DNA of 64,000 nucleotides from Lamellibrachia satsuma (Eukaryota > Annelida > Polychaeta > Sabellida > Siboglinidae): NCBI GenBank assembly GCA_033239005.1, contig BSQZ01000004.1, positions 10,355,007-10,419,006 on the forward strand, read 5' to 3'. The notes beneath the pieces were generated by a model. It ran no database searches. It was not told the DNA's origin and saw nothing but the letters and a program-made list of their open reading frames with translations. Every line of letters starts with the position of its first letter. Positions within the stretch are counted from its first letter, which is position 1. A program made the translations under genes and the position numbers. Shown here piece after piece: positions 1-11,515 of this stretch.

Positions 1-2160
1 TCTAAAATAGCATCACACTGGCGCATCATGCGTGTGTGTCGGCGGGAAATTGTATAAAATGTATCTAGTCATAAGAAAAAACACCAGCTCACTGATTGCA
101 AAACATTCTCGAAGATTCTTAGAAACTGTCCATTGATTGGATCATATTCTACTCACTAGAGGCGCTTGATAAGACTGGGACCAAGATTTCTAAAAGGTTC
201 TTGGAAACTTTCCATTCGTTTTAGAAGGCTCTACTCAGAAAAGGTCTGTAATACAAAAAGAAGTCACGTTGCGCATGCGCAACCAACAGAAATGTCACAA
301 AGTTAAAGAAAATTAAAAAAGAGTCACGCAGTTAAAGACAATGTATGTCATAGAAATGTCACAATGCTAAAGAAAATGTCTTAACAATGTCACAAGCTAA
401 AGAAAATGTCACAAAGATACCTATTCCTAAACCTGATTCTAACCATTATAATAACCCTACACCTAACCGCTAGATGATGTTAATACCAGAAAATAACACG
501 GCAATTATCAAAAAGTCAATGAGTGCAAAGGTATTCTAGAAGGGTCTTAACTTTTCTATTCATTCTAAAATGCTATGCTCACTAGAGGCGCATCATCAGA
601 TATACAATGGCATTCTACGTAGCTAAAACTGGTATTGCACTTAGCAAAAAGGGCTGCATACTTAGTTAAGTGTGACAACAGCTCAGGTCAAAGTATTACT
701 TTTTTTAGACAAAAGTGGCACATGCTTTGTAAAATGCGTTACTAATTAATAAAAAAAAAGTTAAACCATACCTAAAACTGATATACACTTAACAAAAAGG
801 ATTACATACGTAGCTAAGTACGACATTTGCACAGCTAAAAAGTGTTAGCAAAAACGCGTTACTACATTGCTAAGCTAAGGAAAAAAACATTAACTTACAA
901 CTAAAAGTGGTACTTACTTGGCTAAAAAGTGCTAACATGCGGCTAAAAGTGCTACGTATTTACATGAAAAGCGCTAACACGCAACTAAGCGTGATACTTA
1001 CATTACTGTCGACGATGAATGAAGGCGATTTTACTTATCAATTACTAACATTGTCGCGTGCAAAAGCGTTAGTAGTGTGTTACGGTGGCATCACGCAAAG
1101 TCGTTCGCTTAAGGGTAGCAATTTTGTTTAATGGCGTCTTTTTTGCTACGCTTTCATTGAAATAGGCCACATACGTTTCCCCTTGATGTCGCCGTTTTAG
1201 CAAGCGGGAGGTTGCGCGTTTTTATTAAAATGGCGCCGTTTTAGGAAGCGAGTAGTTGCGCATGCACAACTGGAAACACGCGATGGGCGATTATTGACGT
1301 TTATAGTAAGCAAATTGGTTTGGTTACTAGGCAATAGGGGCGCTGTTTTATTACATTGGTTTATAAACTGTCCACCAAGATTGTCACAAGTGTCAAAACT
1401 ACCCACCAGGAGGCGGTAAAGTCACTATGCAACCGGAAGTGGCTCCGGGCCCCTCATGTCACATGGAATGATGTCATTGGCTCCACATTACTGAAGGCTT
1501 CGGAATCCTCCTGGTCCTTTTGGGGGTTCTCTGGGACCCTTCATAACTCTCCTGGTTCCATTAGGACCCTCCGATACGTCTCTCGGTAGATGTTTTAGTT
1601 CGTCTCTACATTATATTTTTCGCAAAACTCTTTTTAGTAAAAAGTTCTCCTGATTCCTGAACGCTTCGTTTAGTTCATAAACAGCTTTCTAACATCTTTT
1701 TACCACATTTATCGTTATATAAAAGGCGCTAACTGCCAGAAAACAACGCGGAATGTGTCTGTCAGGGGGTGGAGTAAAGTCGTTTGCCTAAGGGTAGCAA
1801 TTTAGAGTGATGGTGTCATACGCTATCCCCTAGATATCGCCACTTCAGGAAGCGAGTGATTGTGCGAATGTACAACCAGAAATGTGCATGAGGTTTTACA
1901 CACAAATTAGTTCGGTTACTAAGCGTTAGGGCCAGTTTTACAAAATAGTTCATATACTAGTCGCCAGGGGTACCACTAGTGTCAAGATTGTCCACGAAGG
2001 GGCGCTCCAGTAGTGCGGTCACTATACGCTAGGCGGCGTACGCTAAATATTTCGGTTACTAGGCACCAGGTCGTTGGTTTATGAAAAGTAGTTCACTGAC
2101 AATCCGCTAGGGGTATACAGTACACAAACTGGTCATCAGAGGCACCCAGTAGTGTCGTCG
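1..2160. repeat. Degenerate non-coding repeats
   Basis: No gene is recognised here. Diverged copies of a motif ending in CTCACTAGAGGCG recur near 107-166, 187-245 and 533-595. Short runs of AAAGAAAATGTCACAA lie at 280-420. Variants of GCTAAAAGTG(G)TACTTAC recur at 610-1010. A second family recurs around 1100-1260 and 1785-1870 (GGTAGCAATTT followed by a GCGAGT-type block). Predicted ORFs are short and unlike any family I know. Confidence 0.5.
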
Positions 2161-2167
2161 TTATCCG

Positions 2168-2865
2168 CTAGGTGGTGTCACATATGATTGCTCCATCTGG
2201 TTGTGGTATCACGTAAACCTCCTTTATACTAGTATCGTCCGCAAAACGAAGATTACAAATTGGGCTTTCACCTATAGATATAGTGGTGCTGAAGTCTTGG
2301 AGAGTCTCCTGCATGATATTCTCGGGGAATATATTGAAGAGAACAGGCGAAAGTGGGGACATTCTACAGTTGTCCTGAAAAGTTCAGTTTCCAAGTTGGT
2401 TATTTAGAAGGACAGCAATGCTTGGCGTGCAATGCCTGTATGACTGTATCATATCTTCTTGTTGTTTCTCATGACTTGCCATACGCCTTCGTGCCAGATA
2501 TATGGTCAAACGCTTTCTTAAAGTCAATGCAATTGTGGATAAGGTCTTTTTGGTGAAGTAGGTGTTTTTTTATGATAATCTTACATTGAAGATCTGCTCA
2601 GTGGTGCTTCTATTGGCCCTAAATGCAGCCTGTTCTTCAGCAAGTATTTATTCTGCTTTTCCTTTGAGTTTGTTCAAGATGACTCGTAGCATGATCTTGC
2701 TTAGGTGACTGATGAGGCTGATGATTCTTTAATTTTCCACAGCCTTAGATTTTCCTTTTTTGCGAGTGGAATGATCATGGATTGAGTCCATTCTTTGGGC
2801 CATTCCTTTGTTTTCTCTGGTATAGTGTTGTAAGGATCTTTATCATTTCAGGGCTGCCGTGTTTA
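2168..2865 (-). pseudogene. LINE reverse transcriptase fragment
   Basis: Read on the minus strand, the region from about 2740 down to 2168 carries decayed reverse transcriptase blocks in order: a fingers segment beginning IISLISHLSKIMLRVILNK, a block around EEQAAFRANRSTTEQIFN, a block LSPVLFNIFLE-like (seen as SPVLFNIFPENIMQE), and the catalytic block RFADD at about 2240. Stops and frame changes separate the blocks, so it is not functional. The style (EEQAxFRxxRSTTEQIFN, FADD) is that of an endonuclease/reverse-transcriptase LINE common in invertebrates. The exact clade is not assigned. Confidence 0.7.
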
Positions 2866-3437
2866 ATAATAATAATACTAAAAGTACTTCTGTAGCGCCC
2901 GATCAATCGAAATTGCTCTCAGGCGTTTTACATACATAGTAGTATTTTACAGGCCATAAAATTGCTAGGAGAATAATTATACTGAGAATAGTCTACATAA
3001 ATGCTAAACAATGCTAACAAAATAACCATGTTAAAATATTCTATGACATTACTTTAAATATAGTTTGTAATACAAGCAAAAGGAAAAATTATCACGAAAC
3101 TGCCAACAAATTAAATATACTAAAATATTATAAAACTACTTTAAATATATTCATTTATGCAAGTAAGACTCAGAATATAACCATAAACACGCTAAATACA
3201 ATTATAAAAAAATATTCTTAAGAACTATGCTTTAAATAAGTTCAGTAATACAAGTGAAAATAATAAAATAAATATGCTAACAAAATAATATATACAATAT
3301 CTAATGAATGCACATAAAATGTCCTCATCGGCGAGTTATAAAAAAAGCTTGCTTAAAAAGGTGAGTTTTTAAAAGTGTCTTAAACACTTCTAATGATTTC
3401 GCTGTCCTCATAGAAGGTGTTAAATTGTCCCATAGAC
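2862..3437 (-). pseudogene. L2-like LINE 3' end fragment
   Basis: On the minus strand, 3437-3330 reads RLWDNLTPSMRTAKSLEVF and then KTLLKTHLF, the usual C-terminal end of L2/CR1-group reverse transcriptases. About 450 bp of AT-rich 3' UTR follows. It ends in a GCGCC...GGCG block (about 2890-2930) and an AAT/ATT microsatellite (2862-2877), a typical L2-type 3' terminus. The 5' side abuts Penelope-like coding sequence at about 3437, so this is a 5'-truncated insertion or a rearrangement junction. Confidence 0.65.
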
Positions 3438-5095
3438 GACGTACTTTCTTCTCATACTGTGTTTTGTCCATTACTACAGTGGCACGTCCCTTGTCCGGTG
3501 GTAGAATGATGATTATTATTATTTTTGCCGAGTGTGGATTTTAGAGGTTTCGTTGATTTCAAAATCCCTTTCATATCTGCTCGTAAGCTTTCTGCTTCTG
3601 TTTGCGATAACATGGAGCAAGCCTCTTCAGCGGCTACTATATAGTACTATATTGGAATTTATTTCGGCGCTATAACATAATTTAGTCCTTTCGCGAGAAT
3701 TTTCGTTTCTGCGTCATTAAGTTCATTCTGCGAAATATTGACTACCCACTTCTTACGTTGCTCATCTGATGGATCAGTGGCAGTCTATGTGTCTTTTGTT
3801 TGTTGTTTCCAGTGATACATCATTGGCAGTCTCCGTATCTTTTGTTTGTTGTTTCCAATGATAGATCAGCGCAGTCTCCGTATCTTTTGTTTGTTGTTTC
3901 CAATGATAGATCAGTGGCAGTCTCTGTATCTTTTGTTTGTTGTTTCCAATGATAGATCAGTGGCAGTCTCTGTGTCTTTTGTTTGTTGTTTCCAAAGATA
4001 GATCAGTGGCAGTCTCTGTGTCTTTTGTTTGTTGTTTCCAAAGATAGATCAGTGGCAGTCTCCGTGTGTTTTGTTTGTTGTTTCCAATTATAGATCAGTG
4101 GCAGTCTCTGTGTCTTTTGTTTGTTGTATCTAAAGATAGATAAGTGGCAGTCTCTGTGTCTTTTGTTTGTTGTTTCCAAAGATAGATCAGTGGCAGTCTC
4201 CTTGTCTTTTGTTTGTTGTTTCCAAAGATAGATAAGTGGCAGTCTCTGTGTCTTTTGTTTGTTGTTTCCAAAGATAGATAAGTGGCAGTCTCTGTGTCTT
4301 TTGTTTGTTGTTTCCAAAGACAGATCAGTGGCAGTCTCTGTGTCTTTTGTTTGTTGTTTCCAAAGATAGATCAGTGGCAGTCTCCGTGTCTTTTGTTTGT
4401 TGTTTCCAAAGATAGATCAGTGGCAGTCTATGTGTCTTTTGTTTGTTGTTTCCAAAGATAGATCAGTGGCAGTCTCCGTGTCTTTTGTTTGTTGTTTCCA
4501 ATGATAGATCAGTGGCAGTCTCTGTGTCTTTTGTTTGTTGTTTCCAAAGATAGATAAGTGGCAGTCTCTGTGTCTTTTGTTTGTTGTTTCCAAAGATAGA
4601 TCAGTGGCAGTCTCCGTGTCTTTTGTTTGTTGTTTCCAAAGATAGATCAGTGGCAGTCTCTGTGTCTTTTGTTTGTTGTTTCTAAAGATAGATCAGTGGC
4701 AGTCTCCGTGTCTTTTGTTTGTTGTTTCCAAAGATAGATCAGTGGCAGTCTCCGTGTCTTTTGTTTGTTGTTTCCAAAGATAGATCAGTGGCAGTCTCTG
4801 TGTCTTTTGTTTGTTGTTTCTAAAGATAGATCAGTGGCAGTCTCTGTGTCTTTTGTTTGTTGTTTCCAATGATAGATCAGTGGTATTCCAGCTTTTGTTG
4901 ATGTCGCCATTTTGTGTTCTTGTACACCGTCTCGTGTGTTCGCGCCAGGTGTGACACCACGCTATCCTTGACGTTGCTAGGAAACTGCATATACAATTCG
5001 TCTTCAGTGTTGTCTTTCTCTTCTTTGTAACTATCCAATGTATTGTTAATTACTCAGATTATCTCTCTTATCAGGTCCATTTTGGCCCTTTCTAT
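3438..5095 (-). pseudogene. Penelope-like element N-terminal fragment
   Basis: On the minus strand, 3755-3660 reads RKKWVVNISQNELNDAET and then KILAKGLNYVIAPK. Further on comes SLRADMKGILKSTKPLKSTL. At 3520-3440 it reads IIILPPDKGRATVVMDKTQY. These are hallmark blocks of the N-terminal part of Penelope-like reverse transcriptases (KKWVxNLS, KGLNF, LPADKGRxTVV). Upstream, 5095-4890 is an open stretch ending KNTKWRHQQKLEY that fits the region before those blocks. Between the two lies the 46-bp minisatellite (3768-4890). In-frame stops (APK then stop; PI then stop) and the array make it non-functional. Confidence 0.65.
3768..4890. repeat. 46-bp minisatellite
   Basis: About 24 head-to-tail copies of a 46-bp unit (core CAGTGGCAGTCTCTGTGTC, then TTTTGTTTGTTGTTTCCAAA, then GATAGAT). 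Copies differ at a few recurring positions (TCTGTG/TCCGTG; AAAGAT/AATGAT; GATCAG/GATAAG). A minus-strand ORF of about 100 codons through it is a product of the repeat. The array lies inside Penelope-like coding sequence. Confidence 0.9.
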
Positions 5096-5097
5096 GA

Positions 5098-6288
5098 TGC
5101 AATAATAATAATAATAATAATAAAATACGATATTTATATAGCGCCATAATCACATAGTGCTCTATGGCGCTTTAGAATGCAGCAATAATACAGCTAAACG
5201 TATATAGGCAATTAAATAATTAAAATAATAAATTAATTAAGAACAATACAACTAAAAATCATACATCAAATTAAACAGCCAAAAATACAAGTACAATTTA
5301 AAGGCATTTAAGGGAATTACAACTAAAATAATAAATTAAGGTATACAAGGAATAAAATGACAAAATAATAATAATAACTATTGAATAAGATTAACACCGG
5401 TAAACAATAATTATATCTTGTATCTTCCTCTAGGAAAAGGAAGGTCTTTAATTGCCGTTGAAAACTGGCGCAGCTGTTAGAGTTTTTAATGTTAGCGGGC
5501 AAATTGTTCCAAAGAATAGCCGCTGCTTTGGCGAACGTCACCGAATGTAGCTGTTCTAGTTCTAGGCACAGTCAATGTGATGGTAGATTCGGATCGTAAT
5601 GATCGTGTTGGTCTGTCAATGGACAGCAGATCACTCAGGTAATCCGGTGCTTGGTGGTGGACAGATCACTCAGGTAATCCGGTGCTTGGTGGTGGACAGA
5701 TCACTCAGGTAATCAGGTGCTTGGTGGTGGATAACACGGAAAGTTTGTGACATGATCTTATATTGTATTCGGCGGTGAACAGGAAGCCAGTGTAGCTCCT
5801 TCAGAACGGGAGTGGTGTGCGAGCGGCGACTGGTTCTTGTGATTATGCGCGCGCATGCGTTCTGCAGACGTTGCATTTTCGCCCGATTCACGGGCAGGCC
5901 ATGCAGTATAGAATTGCAATGATGATTGATGTTACGAGTGCATAAACAAGTGTTTTAGCTGAATCATGAGACAGGTATCGACGGATCCTCCCGATATTTC
6001 TGAGGTGGTAATATCCAGTTCGGCATAGGAGTTCACGTGCTGGGTCATACTTAGATGTTGATCGTATGTAACCCCAAAATCACGGACGGAGGATGATTGT
6101 AGTTGTTGTTGTCCTCCGACCGAAACAGCTATGTTAGGCAACGATTTCAATCTATGTTTGGATGTGAACAAGATCACTTCCGTCTTCTCGTCATTCAATT
6201 TGAGCATGTTTTGCGTAAGCCAAGTACGAACATCCTTGATACAGTCGTTCAAACGGGCGACTGTTGTTGATCGCTCTTTGGGGTCGTT
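5098..6288 (-). pseudogene. L2-like LINE, 3' half
   Basis: Minus-strand reverse transcriptase C-terminal half, in order: RLNDCIKDVRTWLTQNMLKL with NDEKTEVILF after it (about 6260-6150), a disrupted DFGVTYD..M block (about 6080), QRLQNACARIITRTSRRSHT then TPVLKELHWLPVHRRIQYKI (5870-5760), and AAAILWNNLPANIKNSNS then FQRQLKTFLF (5520-5440). The 3' end is an (AAT)n run at 5101-5123 preceded by a GCGCC...GGCGC block. There is an internal duplication of a roughly 42-bp segment at 5625-5730. It ends at 6288, where the Polinton is inserted. The missing upstream half is at 21634-23160. Confidence 0.8.
6283..6288. repeat. Polinton target-site duplication, left
   Basis: GTCGTT immediately precedes the element's first bases AG. 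The identical hexamer follows the element at 21628-21633. Polintons make 6-bp target duplications. Confidence 0.85.
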
Positions 6289-6370
6289 AGTAGTTATAGT
6301 GTCGTTTTCAATAAGCAATTGTGGCGGCAATTTTGGTCGATTTTCTGTTGTAGCTAAAAATAGACATTGG
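6289..6370. repeat. Polinton left terminal inverted repeat
   Basis: 82 bp from AGTAGTTATAGTG to TAGACATTGG. It matches the reverse complement of 21546-21627 at 80 of 82 positions by eye (differences near GGTCG/TGTCG and TTGTAG/TGGTAG). AT-rich TTTAATTTTAATTTTATTTC sequence continues on both sides beyond it, so the original repeat may have been longer. Confidence 0.9.
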
Positions 6371-7216
6371 GAAAAACCCACATATCGCTGACGTGGCGTT
6401 TAATTTTAATTTTATTTCAATTTCAAATTTAATTTTATGTTTTAATTTAATTTTTAATTTAATTTTAATTTTAAATTCAATGAAAACCCAGGGGGGAAAC
6501 CCACATATCGATGACGTGGTGGTTAGAGGGGAAAACCCACATATCGCTGACGTGGCGGTTAGTTGGGACAAACCCACTTTAAGAATATGTGCCTGAAGCA
6601 CTTCCGGTTGCGCGTGCAGCACACCAGAGCGCCCCCTAGCGGTTGTAGGAACGGCAACAACCGTGCGCAGCACACCAGAGCGCCCCCTAGCGGCTGTAGG
6701 AGCGCCTCCTGGCGAATGGAGATAACCCTAAGTGTAACCCCAACGTGTTGACGGCTGTGTAACCCTAAGTTTATGTAGTCTGCGGTGAATCCTGACTCAG
6801 AGAGGTGCGCGTGCTAACAGTGGTCATTAATAACTGAGATCAGAGGAACTAACGATGAGACGAGAAACGAACAAAACACGATATCGTACGAGTGCACACG
6901 TATTTTATTGAACAACACATGCAGCATGATGGTACAACATGGGTAGCGTGTAATATCACTACGACTACAACTATGACGATGACGATGAGACGACTTGCGG
7001 ATGTTGACCATCACGCCAGAGGTCGCGAGCTTAGGGGTGTCTCCACCTCGCCAGAGGCTCGAGGGTGAGATGATGATGAGGCGACTTGCGGATGTTGACC
7101 ATCACGCCAGAGGACGTATGCACACACACAATCATCTTTTAATTACATCACAATACGTATACTATCAGCTGGTAATTATTACCACTACATCGAAGCAATA
7201 AATAAGCTATGCTGTA
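6371..7216. repeat. Left Polinton non-coding region with short direct repeats
   Basis: No gene is seen. The region holds an AT-rich run (6400-6480), three copies of CCCACATATCG(C/A)TGACGTGG (about 6378, 6510, 6536), two copies of a CAGAGCGCCCCCTAGCGG block (about 6626 and 6675), and a 39-bp direct repeat at 6984-7022 and 7075-7113 (one mismatch). Such GC-rich and AT-rich alternation is consistent with sub-terminal element sequence, but no function can be assigned. Confidence 0.5.
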
Positions 7217-7668
7217 TTACACTTTACCCAATCTCAGGGTCTTAACCCAATCAAACACGCGACAATCGTTTGCTACTAAATTGCTACCAAATGTATTGAC
7301 GAAAGCCTTTATCGGTATGCCGTTACATCGAAGCACCAAATAAGCAATGCAGTATTGTCCGCACACGTTAGATAGAGGACTCTGAAGTATCTTGGCATTG
7401 TGACTCCACTCGGAACAATGTTCGTTCAGGAACACGCGAAATGCACCGTGTAGCGGCGGTAGTCCGTACGAGCAGAAGTATTCACGGCACCCACGTAGAG
7501 AGCGATCCAATGTTGACGGGGTCTATCGCCGTCGTGAGTATTGCATACGAAAGCGAACGGGAAAGCATCGATCATCGTAGGCATTCCGTTTTTGGGTACG
7601 ACGTCGCGAACGATCGAACGAGTTCGTACGTCTTTCGCCAGGAGACGCGCAATCTGGCTTGTCTCCAT
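7217..7668 (-). pseudogene. Adenain-like cysteine protease (PRO), frameshifted
   Basis: Polinton maturation protease of the adenovirus protease/Ulp1-like fold. The catalytic His block HWIALYV is at about 7510-7530 in one frame. The catalytic Cys block CGQYCIAYL is at about 7340-7370 in another, so a frameshift lies near 7480-7505. The ATG at 7668-7666 shares its A with the TGA stop of the upstream capsid gene (TGATG), an overlap that suggests coupled translation. The total of about 150 codons is a little short but near the family range. It is the last gene of the minus-strand cluster. Family role: cleavage of capsid or core precursors. Confidence 0.75.
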
Positions 7669-8969
7669 CAGAAATCGTAGATGACGTTCCTGCTCTTGTC
7701 GATTTCCAGCACCGATTCGAATTCTGCGCACACGACGATGTTGATGGTCTGTTGGAGCGCTGCAGCGAAATGCATCTCGATGCGCAGGTTGCCCTTTTGT
7801 ACCAGATGGAAGCGCGACCCATCACACGCGTCCGGGGTCAGTTCGAAACCAAAGAAGGTGTACCCATCACGGAAGTCGTCAAGAATCAGACCGTTCCCTT
7901 CGTCTTGTGATACCTTGCCAGTCGATGTGAACAGGTTGAGGTAACTTCTGATGAATCGATTCTCGTCGAAATTCGGCTGGAGTGGTTTGGAGGGTACCTG
8001 TCGACCATCCACGTAAACGGCGAGGAAGTTGACGTTGTTGTGCTTGGCGTGAAACGGGTTCTTCGAGTACGAACCGTTGTACGCGTCGTTGTCGATGCAG
8101 CATAGCACCAGACGTTTCGGTAGGGTACCGAGGAACAGGTGCGCGTGCGACATGGCCCCTGTGGGAATGGAGTATACTTTGCAGTCGACGGAACGCAGCG
8201 GGTACTTGGCCGTGCCCTTGTCCAGTGCCTTGATGTGCGCCATCTGAACGGTCGGATTCAGTGTGGCTTTCCTCGCGAACATGGTGGCGTTGATGATGTG
8301 TACTTTATAATCGAGGCCGGCCATGAGCGCGAACGTGTCCTTGCTTCGCACCAGTCGTATCTTGACGTCGACGCCGTTGAGCAGGTAACGATCTTGTAGG
8401 AACAGGTCCACGTGTAGTCGTCCCATCATGTCAACGACACAATTCTGCGTGACGTGCGCTCGTCGAGACACCAACCCTCGGTTCATTAGGTCCTCGTCGA
8501 CAATGTTGACGGCATCCATGCGACCGGCGGTGTCTTTATACCACAGTTGACTCGTCAGTTGAGTCTCTTTGGCCTCGCTGCCGTAACTCAACAGCGTTTC
8601 GATGTAGGCGCGATACGGGTACGTGTTTGTCGAAGGAGTCATGAGCGTGCCGTTTAGGTAGACGTCGACTTGACTGAATAACGAAGGCAACCAATTATTC
8701 ACCGGAGCCACAGGGTTGTCGGGGTCGAGAGGCGTCCCGTTGCCTTTGGTTACCTTCGCTTACACGTGCAGGTAGCTGCTGGCGAGATCCAGGTAAGTGT
8801 CTCCCGATCCAGGTAGCAAGAATTCTATGGGACCACCCGACACGAGGGAGGCCATCGGTTGGTGTTCCACCCATTGTGCATCTTCGATGCTGGTCTGAGT
8901 CGGCGGCACGCCGAAGAGATCGAGTTCGCTCTTGACCCCCTCGCAAGATTGTCTATTCACGAAAGCCAT
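7668..8969 (-). pseudogene. Polinton major capsid protein (double jelly-roll), one stop
   Basis: An open frame of about 433 codons, interrupted only by one in-frame TAA at 8760-8762. The N-terminal part starts at the ATG at 8969-8967, and the remainder runs from 8759 to the stop at 7668-7670. Recognisable family blocks include NNWLPSLFSQVDVYLNGTL near 8690, YPYRAYIETLLSYG near 8600, and FLQDRYLLNGVDVKIRLVR near 8390. These match the Polinton capsid family often annotated in animal genomes as F54H12.2-like. The start overlaps the end of the core-like gene by 17 bp, and the stop overlaps the protease start by one base. Inferred role: main shell protein of the virus-like particle. Confidence 0.85.
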
Positions 8970-9350
8970 CGTCGAACACGTCACGCTCACGAATCGTCTG
9001 CGCTTTACGACGTCTTTTCACTGCACTGGCCCGTCGCGGTGCTGTCGCGCGTTTTATACGTTTCTGGGGTCGCACGCCAGGAGTCGTCAACAGACCGCGT
9101 ATCAAGTCTTTACCGGCATCGGTGGCGCGTCGTTTGGCCGCCGTTTTTATGTTCTGACCGGACATGACGTCGTCGGCTATGCGCAAGCCGGTCTTCAACG
9201 CCCCCTTTCCCAAAGCCACAGCTCCTCGCTTGATAAGTGGCATGGCGCTCCGAACAGACTACCCAACCCGTGTCCTCGTTACACTCTGGCACCGACAAAG
9301 TAGGATAATGCCCCTCCCGCCTGTCGGGTGTAATAAACGTTGTAATTCAT
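8953..9350 (-). pseudogene. Basic core/minor virion-like protein
   Basis: Minus-strand coding sequence starting at the ATG 9350-9348, three bases after the minor capsid stop. The N-terminal segment (YYTRQAGGALSYFVGARV) ends at an in-frame TAA (9279-9281). A frameshift near 9245 leads into a strongly basic C-terminal part with a Gly/Ala amphipathic stretch (KRGAVALGKGALKTGLRIA) and Arg/Lys clusters (KRIKR, VKRRRK). In position and composition it resembles the small basic virion proteins found beside capsid genes in Polintons and adenovirus-like viruses. The exact homology (pVI-like or pX-like) is not settled. Confidence 0.55.
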
Positions 9351-9353
9351 TCT

Positions 9354-10150
9354 TCAGAACAGACCAGTCTTGCGACGTCGAAAATGAAGCGTCACCGTCA
9401 CCTTGCCGCGTTCGAATGGCACGGCATGCCCGGTATCGTCTCTTATATCGATTTCGATTGTTCCAAACTCCTTGCGCAACAAGGGCAAGTACTGAACGTG
9501 CTCTAAATGTCTCGAGATCGTATGTCCGTGCTCGCCTTGTATCGGAACAATCCTCAACAGCGGTACGAGACTGTCGCCGACGACGCGCGATTCCACGACG
9601 TTCGTGTACACGTAGAGTGACTCGAACCCTTGCTTCATGTCCACCACGGAATCCCCTTCTTTCACGAAGGTGTACACCTCTCCACCACCATCTAGCGGCA
9701 CGTGACTTTCAGGACTACGGATGGTCCTTGCGTCGAGACCTAGTATGACTCCCATAGAACCCTGGGTTGTGAATTCGGTACTCGGTGACATGCGTACGGA
9801 TATTTTTGAGTGATGTCGCTGTAGCTTAATTTCATTCTTTGACGTACCGCAATACCCGCTAGCGAGCGGTTGATGGCTCGTATGAGTTTACGTGTTCCGT
9901 TGTAATATTCCGTTGCTATGCCTCCAACAGAATGACCATCGCTAGAGTTTTCCGAGAGGAAGAACCAGGAATCCTTTTCTCTGACATTGTACCAATCGTG
10001 CGGGTACTGGATCTCCACCAACCCGCATTCCCATTCGCCGGACAGACTGGTGCGTTGCGGTAAGGACGTGACGTAATGGGTCAACGTGTTGTCGGGATGC
10101 ATGTGCATCGACGCGTTGCTAGGTAACGTCAGGTAGAAATCAGCCGTCAT
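9354..10150 (-). pseudogene. Polinton minor capsid (penton-like) protein, frameshifted
   Basis: Two minus-strand frames make up one gene of about 265 codons. The N-terminal part begins at the ATG 10150-10148 (DFYLTLPSNAS, then GEWECGLVEIQYPHDWYNV). The C-terminal part ends FRRRKTGLF with a stop at 9354-9356. The frameshift lies near 9790-9830. The opening (xLPSNAS, SLxGxWExGLxEIxYPxxW) is characteristic of the Polinton single jelly-roll minor capsid protein. The start overlaps the upstream membrane-protein gene by about 11 bp. Inferred role: vertex (penton) protein. Confidence 0.78.
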
Positions 10151-10412
10151 CGCGTTTCACGGATGGATTGGGTAGCAGGTAGCCCAACGAACTACTCAAC
10201 AGCGCCGTCCACAGATTAGAGTCGGTGTGACCGGTTGTCAGATTATAGATGCTGACCGCGATGATCGTGTACAAGACGACGACCTGACACATGAACACGA
10301 TTTCCGCCTTGGGACAATCGGTGCCGAAGAGGTGCCAACGCGATGCAACAACCTCGTTGTCGTTGTCGTCCGTAACGTCTATCCCTTCGTTGTCTTCTTC
10401 GACGATGGACAT
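10140..10412 (-). CDS. Small membrane protein of Polinton
   Basis: Intact ORF of 90 codons. An acidic N-terminus (EEDNEGIDVTDDNDNE) is followed by a hydrophobic span IVFMCQVVVLYTIIAVSIY (residues about 38-56), and then a second weakly hydrophobic stretch, LWTALLSSSLGYLL (about 67-80). Proteins of this size and layout sit between integrase and minor capsid genes in other Polintons, and their role is unknown. It starts about 30 bp after the integrase stop and overlaps the next gene. It is one of the few undamaged ORFs in the element. Confidence 0.6.
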   Translation of the reverse strand: MSIVEEDNEGIDVTDDNDNEVVASRWHLFGTDCPKAEIVFMCQVVVLYTIIAVSIYNLTTGHTDSNLWTALLSSSLGYLLPNPSVKRDDG

Positions 10413-10442
10413 CGTTGGAATGAGGAGTCGACCGGCGCGTAA

Positions 10443-11515
10443 CTACTCTTTATACCGAACGAGCGCCTTGGCATCGATCCAGCTGTTGAACGAAGTGGGG
10501 TAGCCGTACCATTTGACTAACGCCTCCGTTCGTTTTCCCACCTTCCGTCGCTGCAGCACCGATTCCACGCGGTACAGTTTATCTTTCGAGACCAATACTT
10601 TCTGCAGTTCCGGTTCGTAGAAGGTTCCGTCCAGCACCTCACCGAGATCGTCGACCAACCGGTACATGGGTGGATCGGAGGCGTGAACTTCGCGTATCGT
10701 GAAGAGCTCCTCGCTCCAATTTGCCATGTACCCTTTCTCGAACCGCCGCTTCGCTTTGCTGATGCGCACGCAATCATCCACCTTGAACTTTGGTACACCC
10801 TTACCATCGTGACCGTACAAGCGCTGCCACACCTCCTCTTGATTCGCTGCGTTCACTTGCGAAGGGGCCATGCCTATGCTTCGATGATAGGTGTTGTTGT
10901 ACGACAGCACAAAATCCTGTAACGCGTCGATGTACCGCACCGTCTGATATTTCGTAAAGTATCGCCACATACGCGTCTTCAGCGTTCTGTTGAACCTTTC
11001 GACGATACTCGCATTGGTCTTCTCGTTATGAGTGGAGAAATGATGGACACCGTGCTCCTTCAACAAACCCCTCACGGATCTGTTGAGGAACTCCAAACCT
11101 TTGTCTGTTTGCAAGGTTGTAGGCGCGATGTTGACCAACAATCCTTTCAATGCCGTCACCAGAGACGACGCCGACTTGTTTTTCAGAGGAACGCACCAAG
11201 CCCGTTTTGAAAAGACGTCGATCACCGTCAACAGAAACACGTATCCGTCGTTGTCTTTTTTCAGTTTTGACAAGTCAACGAGATCGGCCTGCCACTGCGT
11301 CCACCCAAGATGACACGTCGCCTCTTGAATCGAATTCTCACCGATTTGTGTAAGGTGTACGCGTCTTGTTCCGACAACCATTGCTTGACGGCTTTCACTG
11401 GTGCGCGCGTGACACGTCTCAGTGCGTTGACCCCACCATAACTTCCGACGCGTTTCGGATCGAAGTAGACGTGTTTGAGTGATTCTTCGACTCGACGCCC
11501 CATGGTTCGCACCAC
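10443..11515 (-). pseudogene. Polinton integrase with C-terminal chromodomain, frameshifted
   Basis: Retrovirus-like DDE integrase of the Polinton type. The N-terminal part (11515-11300) contains the family block YFDPKRVGSYGGVNALRR and KQWLSEQDAYTLHK. A frameshift at about 11280-11300 leads to the catalytic core: first Asp in WQADLVDL, second Asp in LQTDKGLEF, and Glu in ASIVERFNRTLK, with 34 residues between the last two. The C-terminal LYRVESVLQRRK...EALVKWYGY...SWI is a chromodomain, expected to bias integration towards marked chromatin. The family is annotated elsewhere as F54H12.3-like. All three catalytic residues survive, but the frameshift breaks the chain. Confidence 0.88.

Noticed and set aside
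4003..4317. 104-codon minus-strand ORF with repeated NKQKTQRLPL-like motif
   Set aside because: It is read-through of the 46-bp minisatellite.
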